A DNA stretch of 64,000 bases, from NCBI GenBank assembly GCA_038961845.1, contig CP152408.1:3596001-3660000 (forward strand), given 5' to 3'. Position 1 is the stretch's first letter; every line of letters begins with the position of its first letter. This stretch comes from Xylophilus sp. GW821-FHT01B05 (GTDB lineage Bacteria > Pseudomonadota > Gammaproteobacteria > Burkholderiales > Burkholderiaceae_C). The notes beneath the pieces are model-generated. The model was not told where the DNA came from. It saw only the letters and a program-made list of their open reading frames with translations, and did not search any database. The translations under genes were made by a program, and so were the position numbers. Positions 25,723 to 35,839 of the stretch are shown one piece after another.

Positions 25723-27588
25723 TCAGCTCAGTGCCAACGCAATTCGGTAGGTGATGAAACTCGCCACATAGGCCAACCCAAACAGGTAGGCCGCCATGAT
25801 CAGCGCGTAGCGCCAGGAATTGGTCTCGCGCCGCACCGTGGCCAGCGTGGGCAGGCACATCGGCGCAAACACATACCAGACCAGCAGCGACAGCGCCGTG
25901 GCCAAGGGCCAACTGGCCGCAATCATGGGCTCCAGCGCCGTGGCGGCGTCATCGCCCGTGGCCGACAGCGCATAGACCGTGCCCAAGGCGCCCACAGCCA
26001 CTTCACGCGCGGCCAGGCCCGGCACCAGTGCGATGCAGATCTGCCAGTTGAAGCCGATCGGCGAAAACACCACTTCCAGCGCGCGCCCGATCATGCCGGC
26101 CAGGCTGTACTGGATCGCCGGCCCGGTGGCGCCAGCGGGCGGCGACGGGAAGGACGAAAAGAACCACAGCAGCACCGTCAGCGCCAGGATCATGGTGCCC
26201 ACGCGCCGCACGAAGATGCGCGCCCGCTCCCACAGGCCAATAGCCAGTTGGCGCGGATGCGGCCAGCGGTAAGACGGCAGCTCCATCATCAGCGGCGCCC
26301 GCGACGCGCCACCGCGCAGCCACTTGAACACCCAGGCCACGCCCATGGCCGACACAATGCCGCCCAGGTAAAGCGCGAACAGCACCAGCCCCTGCAGATT
26401 GAAGATGCCAATGCTGCGCGCCGGCACAAAAGCCGCAATCAACAGCGCATACACCGGCAGCCGCGCCGAGCAGGTCATGAGCGGCGCAATCATGATGGTC
26501 ACCAGCCGGTCGCGCCAGTTGGTGATGGTGCGCGTGGCCATCACACCCGGAATGGCGCAGGCAAAGCTCGACAGCAGCGGGATGAAGGAGCGGCCCGACA
26601 AGCCCACCGTGCCCATCAGTCGGTCCAGCAAGAAAGCTGCACGCGGCAGGTAGCCCGAATCCTCCAGCGCAAGGATGAAGAAGAACAGGATCAGTATCTG
26701 CGGCAAAAACACCAGCACGCCGCCCACGCCGGCAATGATGCCGTCCACCAGCAGGCTTTGCAGCACGCCATCGGGCAGGTGCGCCTTGACGAATTCGCCC
26801 ACCGCAGTGGTGACGCCTTCGATGGCGTTCATCGGCACCTCGGCCCAGGTAAACACCGCCTGGAACATCAGGAACAGCAACACCGCCAGCACCACCAGGC
26901 CCCACAGCGGGTGCAGCACCACGCGGTCGATCACGTCGTCGCGCTGCAGGGCGCGCTCGGGCTCGCGCACCGCGACCGAGAGGATGCGGCGCACTTCCTT
27001 CTGCGTATCCAGCACCTCGTCAAAGGCCGGCGCCTTCCATTCCACAGGGAGCCCGGCAACGCCGGGCATGTGCGATTCCAGCGCCGCCACCAGCGCGGCC
27101 GCGCCATCGGTCTTGACGCCAACGGTCTCCACCACCGGTAAGCCGAGTTCACGGCCCAGCGCCTGCGCGTCGACCACGATCCCCTGGCGCCGCGCCTCGT
27201 CGCTCATATTGAGCGCCACCAGCATCGGAATGCCGAGCTTGCGTGCCTCCAGCACCAGGCGCAGGTTTAGGCGCAAATTGGTGGCGTCGGTAACGCACAC
27301 CAGCAGATCAGGCAGCGGCTCACCGGCGCGCTGGCCGGTGACGATGTCGCGGGTAATCGCCTCGTCCGCGCTCAGCGGGTTCAGGCTGTAGGCGCCCGGC
27401 AGGTCCAGCACATCGACACGCCGGCCCGAGGGCGTGCGCACGCGGCCGACGCGGCGCTCCACCGTGACGCCCGCATAGTTGGCGACCTTGGCACGGCTGC
27501 CGGTCAGCAGGTTGAACAGCGCGGTCTTGCCGCAGTTGGGATTGCCCAGCAGCGCAACGCGCAGCGGGGTGGACAGCGCCGCGCTCAT
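25723..27588 (-). CDS. feoB: Ferrous iron transporter FeoB
   Basis: 621-aa inner-membrane Fe(II) transporter with a cytoplasmic G-protein domain: G1 GNPNCGKTALFNLLTG (residues 15-30), the Thr of YAGVTVERR, G3 DLPGAYSLNP and G4 ALNMSDEARRQG. The membrane half starts near residue 225 and includes two gate motifs with Cys, SSFACAIPGVMATR and MTCSARLPVYALL. It is shorter than E. coli FeoB (773 aa), as in many species. The start overlaps the feoA stop (ATGA). Oriented feoA-feoB-small protein; a family A repeat begins right after its stop. Confidence 0.95.
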   Translation of the reverse strand: MSAALSTPLRVALLGNPNCGKTALFNLLTGSRAKVANYAGVTVERRVGRVRTPSGRRVDVLDLPGAYSLNPLSADEAITRDIVTGQRAGEPLPDLLVCVTDATNLRLNLRLVLEARKLGIPMLVALNMSDEARRQGIVVDAQALGRELGLPVVETVGVKTDGAAALVAALESHMPGVAGLPVEWKAPAFDEVLDTQKEVRRILSVAVREPERALQRDDVIDRVVLHPLWGLVVLAVLLFLMFQAVFTWAEVPMNAIEGVTTAVGEFVKAHLPDGVLQSLLVDGIIAGVGGVLVFLPQILILFFFILALEDSGYLPRAAFLLDRLMGTVGLSGRSFIPLLSSFACAIPGVMATRTITNWRDRLVTIMIAPLMTCSARLPVYALLIAAFVPARSIGIFNLQGLVLFALYLGGIVSAMGVAWVFKWLRGGASRAPLMMELPSYRWPHPRQLAIGLWERARIFVRRVGTMILALTVLLWFFSSFPSPPAGATGPAIQYSLAGMIGRALEVVFSPIGFNWQICIALVPGLAAREVAVGALGTVYALSATGDDAATALEPMIAASWPLATALSLLVWYVFAPMCLPTLATVRRETNSWRYALIMAAYLFGLAYVASFITYRIALALS

Positions 27589-27836
27589 GGGGCACCTTCC
27601 AGTTCGACTTCGATCAGCTCGGCTTCCGCCACGCGCAGCGCAAAAGTGGTGTGACCCAGCCGCACCGCCAACGGCTCACGCCCAGGAAAGCCATGTGCCA
27701 CCACCCGCACCCGCTCTCCGGGCACAAAACCGATCTCCATCAGGCGCAGCAGCAACTCCGACTGCTCCGTATCCACGGGCTGGCGCAGGCCGACGATGGT
27801 CGCAAACACATTGCGGGAAAGATCGGCCAGATGCAT
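27585..27836 (-). CDS. feoA: FeoA family protein
   Basis: 83-aa cytoplasmic SH3-like partner of FeoB. It shows LLRLMEIGFVPGERVRVVAH and LAVRLGHTTFALRVAEAELI, the usual FeoA core. Start 27836 (MHLADLSRNVFATI) is chosen for family length; the frame is open 39 codons further upstream without family similarity. The stop overlaps the feoB start as ATGA, indicating translational coupling. Iron-dependent control by Fur is expected for the family; a 19-bp dyad about 100 bp upstream is only a weak candidate site. Confidence 0.9.
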   Translation of the reverse strand: MHLADLSRNVFATIVGLRQPVDTEQSELLLRLMEIGFVPGERVRVVAHGFPGREPLAVRLGHTTFALRVAEAELIEVELEGAP

Positions 27837-27935
27837 TGCAGCACCCTCAGGCCTTGCGGCAGCGGAAGAATGGGACACAGTGAGGCGGTCGGCAGCACCG
27901 GAGTGCAGCGAGGGGTACGGTGACAGTGGGGCAGC

Positions 27936-27954
27936 AATGGTATCAATTCCCATT
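27936..27954. promoter_or_regulatory. 19-bp dyad upstream of feoA, weak Fur-box candidate
   Basis: AATGG and CCATT arms flank a 9-nt AT-rich centre about 100 nt before the feoA start. The size equals a Fur box, but by my count only 8 of 19 positions fit the classical consensus. No better operator was seen in the feoA upstream region. Confidence 0.2.
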
Positions 27955-28021
27955 ACCTCCTATCCCATACAGGCTTTAACCTCGCCTGATCCCCGCAGAG
28001 CACGGCCCCTCCCCAAAGCCA

Positions 28022-28585
28022 AGAACACCGCGGAACTGGCTCTGCCAGGCCGCAGGTGTTGCCCCCGGAGGGGGTTGGCGGAGACACGAAGTGCGTAGCC
28101 TGGGGGCGAACCCAGGAACACCGTGGAACTGGCTTTGCCAGGCCACTGGTGTTGCCCCCGGAAGGGGGTTGGCGGCCACACGCAGTGGGCAAGCCTGGGG
28201 GTGAACCCAGAAACACCGTGGAACTGGCTCTGCCAGGCCACTGGTGTTGCCCCCGGAAGGGGGTTGGCGGCCACACGCAGTGGGCAAGCCTGGGGGTGAA
28301 CCCAGAAACACCGTGGAACTGGCTTTGCCAGGCCACTGGTGTTGCCCCCGGAGGGGGGTTGGCGGCCACACGCAGTGGGCAAGCCTGGGGGTGAACCCAG
28401 GAACACCGTGGAACTGGCTTTGCCAGGCCACTGGTGTTGCCCCCGGAGGGGGGTTGGCGGCCACACGCAGTGGGCAAGCCTGGGGGTGAACCCAGAAACA
28501 CCGTGGAACTGGCTTTGCCAGGCCACTGGTGTTGCCCCCGGAAGGGGGTTGGCGAAGACACGAAGTGCGTAGCCTGGGGGTGAAC
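28022..28585 (-). repeat. Six-copy tandem array of family A repeats, 95-bp period
   Basis: Unit junctions (CCCAG) recur at 28111, 28206, 28301, 28396 and 28491, an exact 95-bp period. In imelysin-gene sense the first unit begins 3 nt after its TAG stop. The four inner units share CCACACGCAGTGGGCAAGCC, while the two end units carry ACACGAAGTGCGTAGCC, the form seen in single copies elsewhere. Arms are AACACC/GGTGTT and CTGGC/GCCAG in all units; the middle arm is GCG/CGC in the unit farthest from the imelysin gene and GTG/CAC in the others. The array fills most of the 749-bp gap between feoA (start 27836) and the imelysin gene (stop 28586); no genuine gene is present there. Confidence 0.95.
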
Positions 28586-29422
28586 CTAATTCAACCCGAG
28601 CATGCCCCGCAACTTGGACAGGTCTTCTGCCAGCGTATTGACCCGGCCGGCCAGCAGCTTGCGGTCACGCTCGCTCAGCTTCGAATAGGTCTCGAAGCCA
28701 CCATCGGCCGTGCGGTACTTGGCCAGGGTGTCAAACACCACCTTGAAGTTGGCGTCGGTCTTGGTCGAGAACGCCTTGTCTTCCTTGACGACCAGCGGGC
28801 GCAGCAACTCGACGATCTTGTAGGCGCCTTCGAAATTGGCCTGGAAGTCCCACAGGTCGGTGTGGCTGTAGCGGTTTTCCTCGCCGGAGATCTTGGTGGC
28901 GGCCACCTCTTCCATCAGCACGGCTGCGCCGCCCACCACCTTCTCTGGCGGAAAGGTCAGCGCGCCCAGGCGCTTTTGCAGCTCCAGCACATCGGCCAGC
29001 AGCTTGTCGGCGACCGGGCCCAGGCCCTTGGCGCTCTTCTGCGTCCACAGGCCGTACTCGATGCGGTGGAAGCCGCCGAAATCCGGGTCCTTCTCGGCCT
29101 TCTCATGGTCGTCCGCGCGCGAATCGATGGCGCTGTCCATGTCGCTGAACAGCTCGGCCACCGGCTCGATCCGCTCATAGCTGGTGCGCGTGGGCGCATA
29201 GAGTTTCTTGGCCTTTTCCACGTCACCGGCCTTCACCGCAGCGGTGAAGACGCGGGTATCCGCCACCAGTTTGCGCACGTTCTCGGCCACGTAGATCTTG
29301 TACTCGGAGATAGGCCCGACCAGCTCCAGCGGCGACACCGCCGCCAGCGCACCGCTGGCATGGAGACCTGCCGTAGCAGCAACGAGGGTGGCGAGGAAAT
29401 GGCGACGGATGTGCACGGACAT
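28586..29422 (-). CDS. Imelysin (peptidase M75) family lipid-free periplasmic protein, EfeM-like
   Basis: 278-aa secreted protein. A signal peptide ([20 protein letters not shown], cleavage near HASGALAA) precedes one imelysin domain with the HxxE motif in [10 protein letters not shown] (His near residue 119) and [20 protein letters not shown]. It lacks the cupredoxin domain of the EfeO encoded two genes upstream, so it resembles EfeM, the single-domain form. A good Shine-Dalgarno (AAGGAG) fixes the start at 29422. It is the last gene of the efeU-efeO-efeB run, 37 nt after efeB. A role in periplasmic iron handling is inferred from the operon; the stop abuts the 95-bp array. Confidence 0.85.
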   Translation of the reverse strand: MSVHIRRHFLATLVAATAGLHASGALAAVSPLELVGPISEYKIYVAENVRKLVADTRVFTAAVKAGDVEKAKKLYAPTRTSYERIEPVAELFSDMDSAIDSRADDHEKAEKDPDFGGFHRIEYGLWTQKSAKGLGPVADKLLADVLELQKRLGALTFPPEKVVGGAAVLMEEVAATKISGEENRYSHTDLWDFQANFEGAYKIVELLRPLVVKEDKAFSTKTDANFKVVFDTLAKYRTADGGFETYSKLSERDRKLLAGRVNTLAEDLSKLRGMLGLN

Positions 29423-29459
29423 GACTCTCCTTGGAATAGTGCGTTGTAGTGAAAGGGGT

Positions 29460-30785
29460 TCAGGCCAGCAGGCTTTGGCCCAGCCAGCCGCTCTCATCCT
29501 TCACGCCTGGCAACGTGAAGAAGAAACCGCCGCCGATAGGCTTGATGTACTCCTCCAGCGGCTCGCCATCCAGGCGCTTCTGGACCGTGATGAAGCCCTG
29601 CTCCAGATCGGCCTGGTAGCAGATGAACAGCAGCCCCATCTCCAGTTGGCCCGACTTGGTGACGCCGTTCGAATAGTTGAAAGGCCGACGCAGCATGAGG
29701 TTGGCATCGGATGCCTTGGTGCGCGGGTTTGCCAGGCGGATGTGCGCATCCATGGGCGTGGCCTTGCCCTCTGGGTCGCGGGCGTAATCGGGCACGTCGT
29801 GCTCGGTACGGCCACCATCCAGCGGCGCGCCGCTGGGCTTGATGCGGCCCATGATCGCCTCTTGTTCCTGCAGCGGCGTGCGGTCCCAGCGCTCGACAAA
29901 ATTGCGGATGATGCGCACCGCCTGGTAGCTGCCGCCCACGGCCCAAGCCGGCTCATTGCTGCCCGGCTGCACCCAGACGATGCGGTCCATCAAGGTCGTG
30001 TCCGCCGAATCCGGGTTGGCCGAGCCATCGCGAAAGCCCAGGAAATTACGTGCGCTCTCGGCCGGCTGGCCGGGCACGGCCGGGATCGGCGGCACGGAAC
30101 CCTCCTGCTTCCAATGCAGCACCAACAGGTCGGGCGTGTTCTTGATGATGTCGCGCAGCGCGTGGATGTTGGCGTCGGGCGTGTTGGCGCAGAACTGGAT
30201 CGACAGGTCGCCATGGCACAGCGCGGCATCCAGGGCATCGTTGGGATGGCGCTGCATCTGTTGCAGGCGCGCTGGCTTCTTCGGTGCAAGGCCAAAGCGC
30301 TCGTCGAACAAGGAACTGCCGACCGATACGGTCACGGTCAGCCCATCAGGCTGCACCACCGGCCCCAGAATGCCGGAGCCCGCCGGTGGCAGCTTGGGGT
30401 CCAGATCAGGCTGTGCACCGCCTTGGGTGAGGAAGGCAATGCGACTGGTCAGCGTGCGGAACAGGCGCTCCAACTCAGCCCGGTTGTCGGCCAGCACATA
30501 GAAGGAGGCGATCATGCCGGCCGTCGGGCGCGGCGTGACGATGCCGGCCTGGTGGCGCCCCAGAAAAGGCACACGGTCCTGTGTGTGGCTGCTTTGCGGC
30601 GCATCGGTGACCTGGGCGCCAGTGCTTGGCCCATCGGGTGGCCCATCGGGCGCAGCAGCGGCACGGCCGGCCACCGACAAGCCGGCCATGACGGCACCAG
30701 TAGCGCCCAGGCCACCGAGCATGCGGCGCCGGTGCGGCGATGCGGGTTGCCCGCTAGCGGGCGCGAAGTCGTTTGTCTTTTCCAT
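29460..30785 (-). CDS. efeB: Deferrochelatase/DyP-type peroxidase EfeB
   Basis: 441-aa Tat-exported haem peroxidase of the EfeUOB ferrous-iron system. The N-terminus has a Tat-type signal, [20 protein letters not shown]. The DyP motif GFRDGSANP lies near residue 251, and [20 protein letters not shown] with HIRLANPR supplies the proximal haem His region. The length matches E. coli EfeB (423 aa). It follows efeO after 12 nt. EfeB is thought to oxidise Fe(II) or release iron from haem in the periplasm; the former is established for the E. coli family member. Confidence 0.93.
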   Translation of the reverse strand: MEKTNDFAPASGQPASPHRRRMLGGLGATGAVMAGLSVAGRAAAAPDGPPDGPSTGAQVTDAPQSSHTQDRVPFLGRHQAGIVTPRPTAGMIASFYVLADNRAELERLFRTLTSRIAFLTQGGAQPDLDPKLPPAGSGILGPVVQPDGLTVTVSVGSSLFDERFGLAPKKPARLQQMQRHPNDALDAALCHGDLSIQFCANTPDANIHALRDIIKNTPDLLVLHWKQEGSVPPIPAVPGQPAESARNFLGFRDGSANPDSADTTLMDRIVWVQPGSNEPAWAVGGSYQAVRIIRNFVERWDRTPLQEQEAIMGRIKPSGAPLDGGRTEHDVPDYARDPEGKATPMDAHIRLANPRTKASDANLMLRRPFNYSNGVTKSGQLEMGLLFICYQADLEQGFITVQKRLDGEPLEEYIKPIGGGFFFTLPGVKDESGWLGQSLLA

Positions 30786-30797
30786 GATGTCTTCAGC

Positions 30798-31976
30798 TCA
30801 CTCAAGGCCCAGCGCAGCGTTGACCCGGCCAAGCTCGCCGGCCAGTGCTCGCACAGGCTCGGCCAGCGCTTTGCGCTGCGCCTCATCCAGCGCGGCGGGT
30901 TTGAAGCCCCCGCCCACGCGGTACGGCGCCAGCACAGCATCGAAGGCCGCAAAACGCTGGTCCACGCTCTTCTGCAGTTCAGGTGCGGCCTTGGCCAGCA
31001 GCGGCGCCAGCAGGTCGGCGATCTTTTTCGTGCCGTCCAGCGAGCCCTGCAGGTTGGCGGGTTCGCCATGGCCGTAGTGGTCTTCGCCGCCCGCTGGCAG
31101 GTTGTCAGCGACACGGTTCAGCAAGCGGGCGGCCGAACTGGCCAGGCGCTCCGGCGGCACATTGAGCGCACGCAGCCGCGTCTTCAGCGTGCCGACCTCG
31201 GCCAGCAGTTGGTCGGCAATAGGTACCAGGTCCTTCACGCTGTTCTGGCTGAACAGCCCGTACTCGATGCGGTGGAAGCCGCTAAAGCCCGGATCAGCCT
31301 CGCGCTTCTCGAAGTAGTCGGCACGAGCATTGAGGCGGGTGTCCAGGTCAGCAAACAGCTCAGCCATGGGCTCGATGCGCTTGTAGGCCTGGTGCGCCGG
31401 GCCATAGAGCGCCCTCGCCTGCTGCAGGTCACCGGCCTTGATCGCCTCGGCCAGGGCCTGCGCAGCGTCCTCCAACGTGCCGGACTCCAGCACCAGAAAC
31501 ACCTTGTACTCGGCCAGCGCCCCCACGTAGTTGACCAGCGAGGGCTTGGCGGCTTCGGCATCCGAGGCCGCAGAAGGCGTGACGCGCAGCTTGCCGCGCG
31601 GGTTGCTGAGCAGGCCGCAGGTGATGTCGTATTCCCCGGGCGCCAGCTTCACCGTCATGGTCTGCGAGAAGCCGGGTGCGATGTTCTCGCGCTCCTCTAC
31701 CACCATCACGCCGTCGAGGATCTCCCACTCCAGCGCGCGCTCCGACTGGTTGACGATGGTGAAGGTGGTACGGCCCGCCGGCACCGTGATCTCGTTGGGG
31801 TCACAGACCTTGCCGCGGATAGTGACGGTGACGGCATGGTCGGAAGCCTTTGGTGGCGCCTTATGCGCCACGCCCGAGGCATACCAGAAGGCCGCCAGGC
31901 CAGCGAGCACCAGCAGCGCCGAGCCGCCAACCGCGGCACGCATGAGAGAGGATGTTTTCGGGGCAGGAGAAGTCAT
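30798..31976 (-). CDS. efeO: Iron uptake protein EfeO (cupredoxin plus imelysin domain)
   Basis: 392-aa periplasmic protein with an N-terminal uncleaved or signal segment (GGSALLVLAGLAAFWYASG), a cupredoxin-like domain (about 45-130, with VCDPNEITVPAGRTTFTIVN and EYDITCGLLSNPRGKL) and a C-terminal M75/imelysin domain. The HxxE motif in [12 protein letters not shown] has its His near residue 234. This two-domain layout defines EfeO. It is located 10 nt after efeU and 12 nt before efeB, giving the canonical efeUOB order. EfeO is proposed to bind iron and pass it to EfeU. Confidence 0.93.
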   Translation of the reverse strand: MTSPAPKTSSLMRAAVGGSALLVLAGLAAFWYASGVAHKAPPKASDHAVTVTIRGKVCDPNEITVPAGRTTFTIVNQSERALEWEILDGVMVVEERENIAPGFSQTMTVKLAPGEYDITCGLLSNPRGKLRVTPSAASDAEAAKPSLVNYVGALAEYKVFLVLESGTLEDAAQALAEAIKAGDLQQARALYGPAHQAYKRIEPMAELFADLDTRLNARADYFEKREADPGFSGFHRIEYGLFSQNSVKDLVPIADQLLAEVGTLKTRLRALNVPPERLASSAARLLNRVADNLPAGGEDHYGHGEPANLQGSLDGTKKIADLLAPLLAKAAPELQKSVDQRFAAFDAVLAPYRVGGGFKPAALDEAQRKALAEPVRALAGELGRVNAALGLE

Positions 31977-31986
31977 GAACCGTGTA

Positions 31987-32820
31987 TCAGTGCGCCGCTG
32001 CGCGGGGTGATGCGGATGCGGTCGGACGCAGGAAGCAGAAAAGCGCGAGCGCCAGGAAGACGAGGTACGCGATCACCTCGCCCAGCACCGGGGCCGCCTG
32101 GTAGCCCAGCAGGCCCGACAGCACCGCGCCCACCGGGCTGTCCATGGGCAATGCCTCGCTCATGTCGAACACCACCTGCTGCAGGTGATTCCAGACGCCG
32201 GCTTCGTGCAATTTGCGCAACACACCCGCCAGCAGGCCGGCCGCGACCAGCAGAATGAACAGGCCCGTGAGCCGGAAGAAGCGGCGCAGGTCCAGCCGCA
32301 CACCGCCCGAATACAGCCCGTAGCCCACCGCTACCGATACCGCAATGCCGGCCAGCGCGCCCACCGGCGCCTCCCAGCCGCTGCTCTGCTGGAAGATTGC
32401 CAGCAGAAAGAAAACCGACTCCAAGCCCTCGCGCGCCACGGCCAGGAAAACCATGCCGATCAGCGCCCAGCCTTGGCCGTCAGCCTGGCCCAGCGCGCGG
32501 TCGATAGAGTTGTGCAACTGCCCCTTGATGGAACGCGCGGCCTTGCGCATCCAGAACACCATGGAGGTCAGCATGACCACGGCGACGAGGCCCACCACGC
32601 CCTCGAACAGTTCTTGCTGCTTCTGTGGAAATTCGGCGGCCAGCAGTTGCAGGCCAGCTCCGACGAACAGCGACAGCGCTGCAGCCAGCAGCACCCCGAC
32701 CCACACGGCCGGCATCAGCGCGCCACGGCCACTTTGCTGCAAGTAGCTGGCAACAATGCCCACGATGAGGGCGGCCTCGATACCCTCGCGCAACATAATG
32801 AGAAAGGGAATCAACATCAT
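31987..32820 (-). CDS. efeU: Ferrous iron permease EfeU (FTR1 family)
   Basis: 277-aa inner-membrane permease with seven hydrophobic segments and both REGxE iron motifs: REGIE at residues 11-15 and REGLE near 129-133. It is the first gene of the efeUOB-imelysin operon. Two adjacent ATG codons open the gene (MMLIPF); the first, at 32820, is used. The upstream sequence is AT-richer (TTAAAATGTGA), but I see no convincing Fur box or paired -35/-10. A nonfunctional frameshift, as known in E. coli K-12 efeU, is not present: the frame is intact. Confidence 0.93.
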   Translation of the reverse strand: MMLIPFLIMLREGIEAALIVGIVASYLQQSGRGALMPAVWVGVLLAAALSLFVGAGLQLLAAEFPQKQQELFEGVVGLVAVVMLTSMVFWMRKAARSIKGQLHNSIDRALGQADGQGWALIGMVFLAVAREGLESVFFLLAIFQQSSGWEAPVGALAGIAVSVAVGYGLYSGGVRLDLRRFFRLTGLFILLVAAGLLAGVLRKLHEAGVWNHLQQVVFDMSEALPMDSPVGAVLSGLLGYQAAPVLGEVIAYLVFLALALFCFLRPTASASPRAAAH

Positions 32821-32919
32821 TCACATTTTAACCAACCTGCGAGCCCCCTCAAGAAAGACCGTCGCGACCCAAGGTTGCAAAACCGCAATGTGCCGAGCCG
32901 CGCATTTCTGCTAGCCCAT

Positions 32920-32944
32920 GAAAAAGGCCGCCCGCAGGCGGCCT
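32920..32944 (-). terminator. Intrinsic terminator of acnA
   Basis: On the minus strand a perfect 8-bp stem AGGCCGCC/GGCGGCCT with a 4-nt loop is followed by TTTTTC, 22 nt past the acnA stop. Confidence 0.85.
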
Positions 32945-32965
32945 GGATGGCAAGGCGTGACTGGC

Positions 32966-35839
32966 TCAGGCCGCCAGCAACTGCCGCAGCACGAACGGCA
33001 GGATGCCGCCGTGGCGGTAGTACTCGACCTCGACCGGGGTGTCGATGCGCAAGATGGCCTTGACCTCGCGCCGCTTGCCGTCGGCACCGGTGATGACCAG
33101 GGTCGCCTCGCTCTGGGGTTTTAGCTCAGGGTGCGGGATCACATCGACCTTCTCGTTGCCCTTGAGTCCCAGCGTTTCCCACGATTCACCCGCACGGAAC
33201 TGCAGCGGCAACACACCCATGCCCACCAGGTTGGAGCGGTGGATGCGCTCAAAGCTGCGCGCCACCACGGCCTTGATGCCCAGCAGCTGCGTCCCCTTGG
33301 CCGCCCAGTCACGCGAGGAGCCGGTGCCGTACTCCTCGCCGGCAAAGACCACCGTGGGCGTGCCCTCGGCGATGTACTGCATGGCAGCGTCGAAGATGGA
33401 CATCTTCTTGCCCTGATCCGAACCGTCGCTCTGGAACAAGGTCAGGCCACCTTCCTCGCGCGAACCATCAGGCCGGGCCGGGATCATGAGGTTCTTGATG
33501 CGCACATTGGCAAAGGTGCCGCGCATCATCACATCATGGTTGCCGCGGCGTGCGCCATAGCTGTTGAAGTCTGCCTTTTGCACACCGTTGGCCAGCAGCC
33601 ACTGGCCCGCCGGAGAGCTTTCCTTGATCGAACCGGCTGGCGAAATGTGGTCAGTGGTGATGGAGTCGCCAAACAGCGCCATGATGCGCGCGCCCTCGAC
33701 CTTCACCGCCTCTTCGCCGGTGCCGCCCTCCAGCGTGAAGTCCTTGAAGAACGGTGGCTCGGCGATATAGGTGCTGGCCGGCCAGTTGTAGGTCTGGCCA
33801 GTCACGCCCTTGATCTTCTCCCAGAGCTTGCCGGGATCGGTGCGCACCTTGGAATAGTTCTCGCGGAAGGCCTTGCCCTTCATGGCGTACTTCAGCAATG
33901 CATAGATCTCGTCGCTGGTCGGCCAGATGTCGCCCAGGTAGATGTCGCGCCCCTTCTTGCCCTTGCCAACCGGTTCGGTCATGAGGTCACGCAGCACGGT
34001 GCCAGCAATCGCATAGGCCACCACCAAGGGCGGGCTGGCCAGGAAGTTGGCCTTGAGGTTGGGGTGGATGCGCGCCTCGAAATTGCGGTTGCCCGACAGC
34101 ACGGCGGCGCAAACCAGATCGTTCTTGGTGATGGCCTCGTTCAGCTCGGGCGTCAGGTCCCCGGCATTGCCGATGCAGGTGGTGCAGCCATAGCCCGCCA
34201 GCGCAAAGCCCAGCTTCTCCAGGTAGGGCAGCAAGCCGGTCTCGGCCAGGTACTCGGTGACGATGCGCGAGCCCGGCGCCAGCGAGGTCTTGATGTGCGG
34301 CTGCACTTTCAGGCCCGCCTCCACCGCCTTCTTGGCCAGCAGGCCGGCGGCCAGCAGCACGCTGGGGTTGGAGGTATTGGTGCAACTGGTGATGGCCGCG
34401 ATCAGCACATCGCCGCTGCCCACCGTCACGCCCTTGGTGTCGGACTCGCTGGCCTTGGCCGTGCCTTCGGCGGGCTCCAGCATGGGGCGGTTGGCCTCCA
34501 TCTCGACCACATGCCGCGCGGCCCCCGAGGGAGTGGCAAGCTCGGCCAGGGCCTCGTCGGCATGCGAGACAAGCAGCGGATAGCGCTGTGCCAGGCGTTC
34601 GGCGGGCTGGTTGAAGCCGTTCTCGGCAGCCGGCCGGGAGAACAGGGTTTCGAACTGGTCCGCGACCTTGCCCAGTTCGATCCGGTCCTGCGGCCGCTTC
34701 GGCCCCGCCAGGCTGGGGGTGACCTCGCCCAGATCGAGCTTCACGGTCTGCGAATAGTCGATCTCGCCAGCCAGCGGCACGCCGAACAACTGTTGTGCGC
34801 GGAAATAGGCCTCGAAGGCTTCGATTTCGGTCTTGGTGCGGCCGGTGCCCTTGAAATACTCGATGGTCTTCTCGTCCACCGGGAAAAAGCCCATGGTCGC
34901 GCCATATTCAGGCGCCATGTTGCCAATGGTGGCCCGGTCCGGCACGCCCAGCGTGCGCGTGCCCTCGCCAAAGAACTCCACGAACTTGCCCACCACCTTG
35001 TGCTTGCGCAGGATCTCGGTGACGGTCAGCACCAGGTCGGTTGCAGTGACACCTTCGCGCAGCTGTCCGGTCAGCTCGAAGCCCACCACGTCGGGCGTGA
35101 GGAAGTAGACCGGCTGGCCCAGCATGGCCGCCTCGGCCTCGATGCCACCCACACCCCAGGCCACCACGCCAATGCCATTGACCATGGTGGTGTGGCTGTC
35201 GGTGCCCACGAGGGTATCGGGGTAGTACACGCCGTCGCTCTTGCGCTGGTGTACGCCGCGCGCCAGGTATTCAAGATTCACCTGGTGCACGATGCCGAAT
35301 CCCGGTGGCACCACGCCAAAGGTGTCAAAGGCCTGCATGCCCCATTTCATGAACTGGTAGCGCTCCTCGTTGCGCTTGAACTCCAGCTTCATGTTCAGGT
35401 CCAGCGCATCCTTGGTGCCGTAGTAGTCGACCATGATCGAGTGGTCCACCACCAGGTCCACCGGCACCAGCGGCTCGATGCGCTTGGGCTTCTTGCCCAG
35501 GCGGTTGGCAGTGCTGCGCATGGCGGCCAGATCTGCCAGCAAGGGAACACCCGTGAAATCCTGCAGGACCACGCGCGAGACGACAAAGGGAATCTCGTCG
35601 ACCCGCTCCGCGTTGGGCTTCCAATTGGCCAGTTGCGCGACATGCTCGGCGGTGATCTTCTTGCCATCGCAATTGCGCAGCACCGACTCCAGGACGATGC
35701 GGATCGACACGGGCAAGCGTGCCACGCTGGGGAACTGCTCGGTCAGCACCGGCAGCGAGAAAAATTTTCCGGAGGACCCTGGCGCAGTCTTAAGCTTCTT
35801 CAGGGTCTTGGCGAAATCGTGGGACGTTGGCTTGGGCAT
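32966..35839 (-). CDS. acnA: Aconitate hydratase A
   Basis: 957-aa [4Fe-4S] aconitase of the AcnA/IRP1 type, interconverting citrate and isocitrate in the TCA cycle. The cluster Cys are in [11 protein letters not shown] (near residue 486) and [15 protein letters not shown] (near 551 and 554). Other markers are [60 protein letters not shown] and [16 protein letters not shown]. Start 35839 follows a good AGGAG by 8 nt; the frame runs 36 codons further upstream without homology. AcnA is preferred over AcnD because prpF is absent and the length fits. It is monocistronic with its own terminator. Confidence 0.96.
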   Translation of the reverse strand: MPKPTSHDFAKTLKKLKTAPGSSGKFFSLPVLTEQFPSVARLPVSIRIVLESVLRNCDGKKITAEHVAQLANWKPNAERVDEIPFVVSRVVLQDFTGVPLLADLAAMRSTANRLGKKPKRIEPLVPVDLVVDHSIMVDYYGTKDALDLNMKLEFKRNEERYQFMKWGMQAFDTFGVVPPGFGIVHQVNLEYLARGVHQRKSDGVYYPDTLVGTDSHTTMVNGIGVVAWGVGGIEAEAAMLGQPVYFLTPDVVGFELTGQLREGVTATDLVLTVTEILRKHKVVGKFVEFFGEGTRTLGVPDRATIGNMAPEYGATMGFFPVDEKTIEYFKGTGRTKTEIEAFEAYFRAQQLFGVPLAGEIDYSQTVKLDLGEVTPSLAGPKRPQDRIELGKVADQFETLFSRPAAENGFNQPAERLAQRYPLLVSHADEALAELATPSGAARHVVEMEANRPMLEPAEGTAKASESDTKGVTVGSGDVLIAAITSCTNTSNPSVLLAAGLLAKKAVEAGLKVQPHIKTSLAPGSRIVTEYLAETGLLPYLEKLGFALAGYGCTTCIGNAGDLTPELNEAITKNDLVCAAVLSGNRNFEARIHPNLKANFLASPPLVVAYAIAGTVLRDLMTEPVGKGKKGRDIYLGDIWPTSDEIYALLKYAMKGKAFRENYSKVRTDPGKLWEKIKGVTGQTYNWPASTYIAEPPFFKDFTLEGGTGEEAVKVEGARIMALFGDSITTDHISPAGSIKESSPAGQWLLANGVQKADFNSYGARRGNHDVMMRGTFANVRIKNLMIPARPDGSREEGGLTLFQSDGSDQGKKMSIFDAAMQYIAEGTPTVVFAGEEYGTGSSRDWAAKGTQLLGIKAVVARSFERIHRSNLVGMGVLPLQFRAGESWETLGLKGNEKVDVIPHPELKPQSEATLVITGADGKRREVKAILRIDTPVEVEYYRHGGILPFVLRQLLAA

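Noticed and set aside
27953..28561. Open reading frames of up to about 200 codons on both strands through the 95-bp array
   Set aside because: Because 95 is not a multiple of three, successive units are read in different frames; the repeat simply lacks stops. The predicted peptides are just the three-frame translation of the repeat with no family similarity.
28022..28585. CRISPR-like array
   Set aside because: The units are contiguous near-identical 95-bp copies with no unique spacers and no cas genes nearby.
32821..32850. Fur box upstream of efeU
   Set aside because: Only about 9 of 19 positions fit the consensus and the dyad is poor; not strong enough to list as a site.
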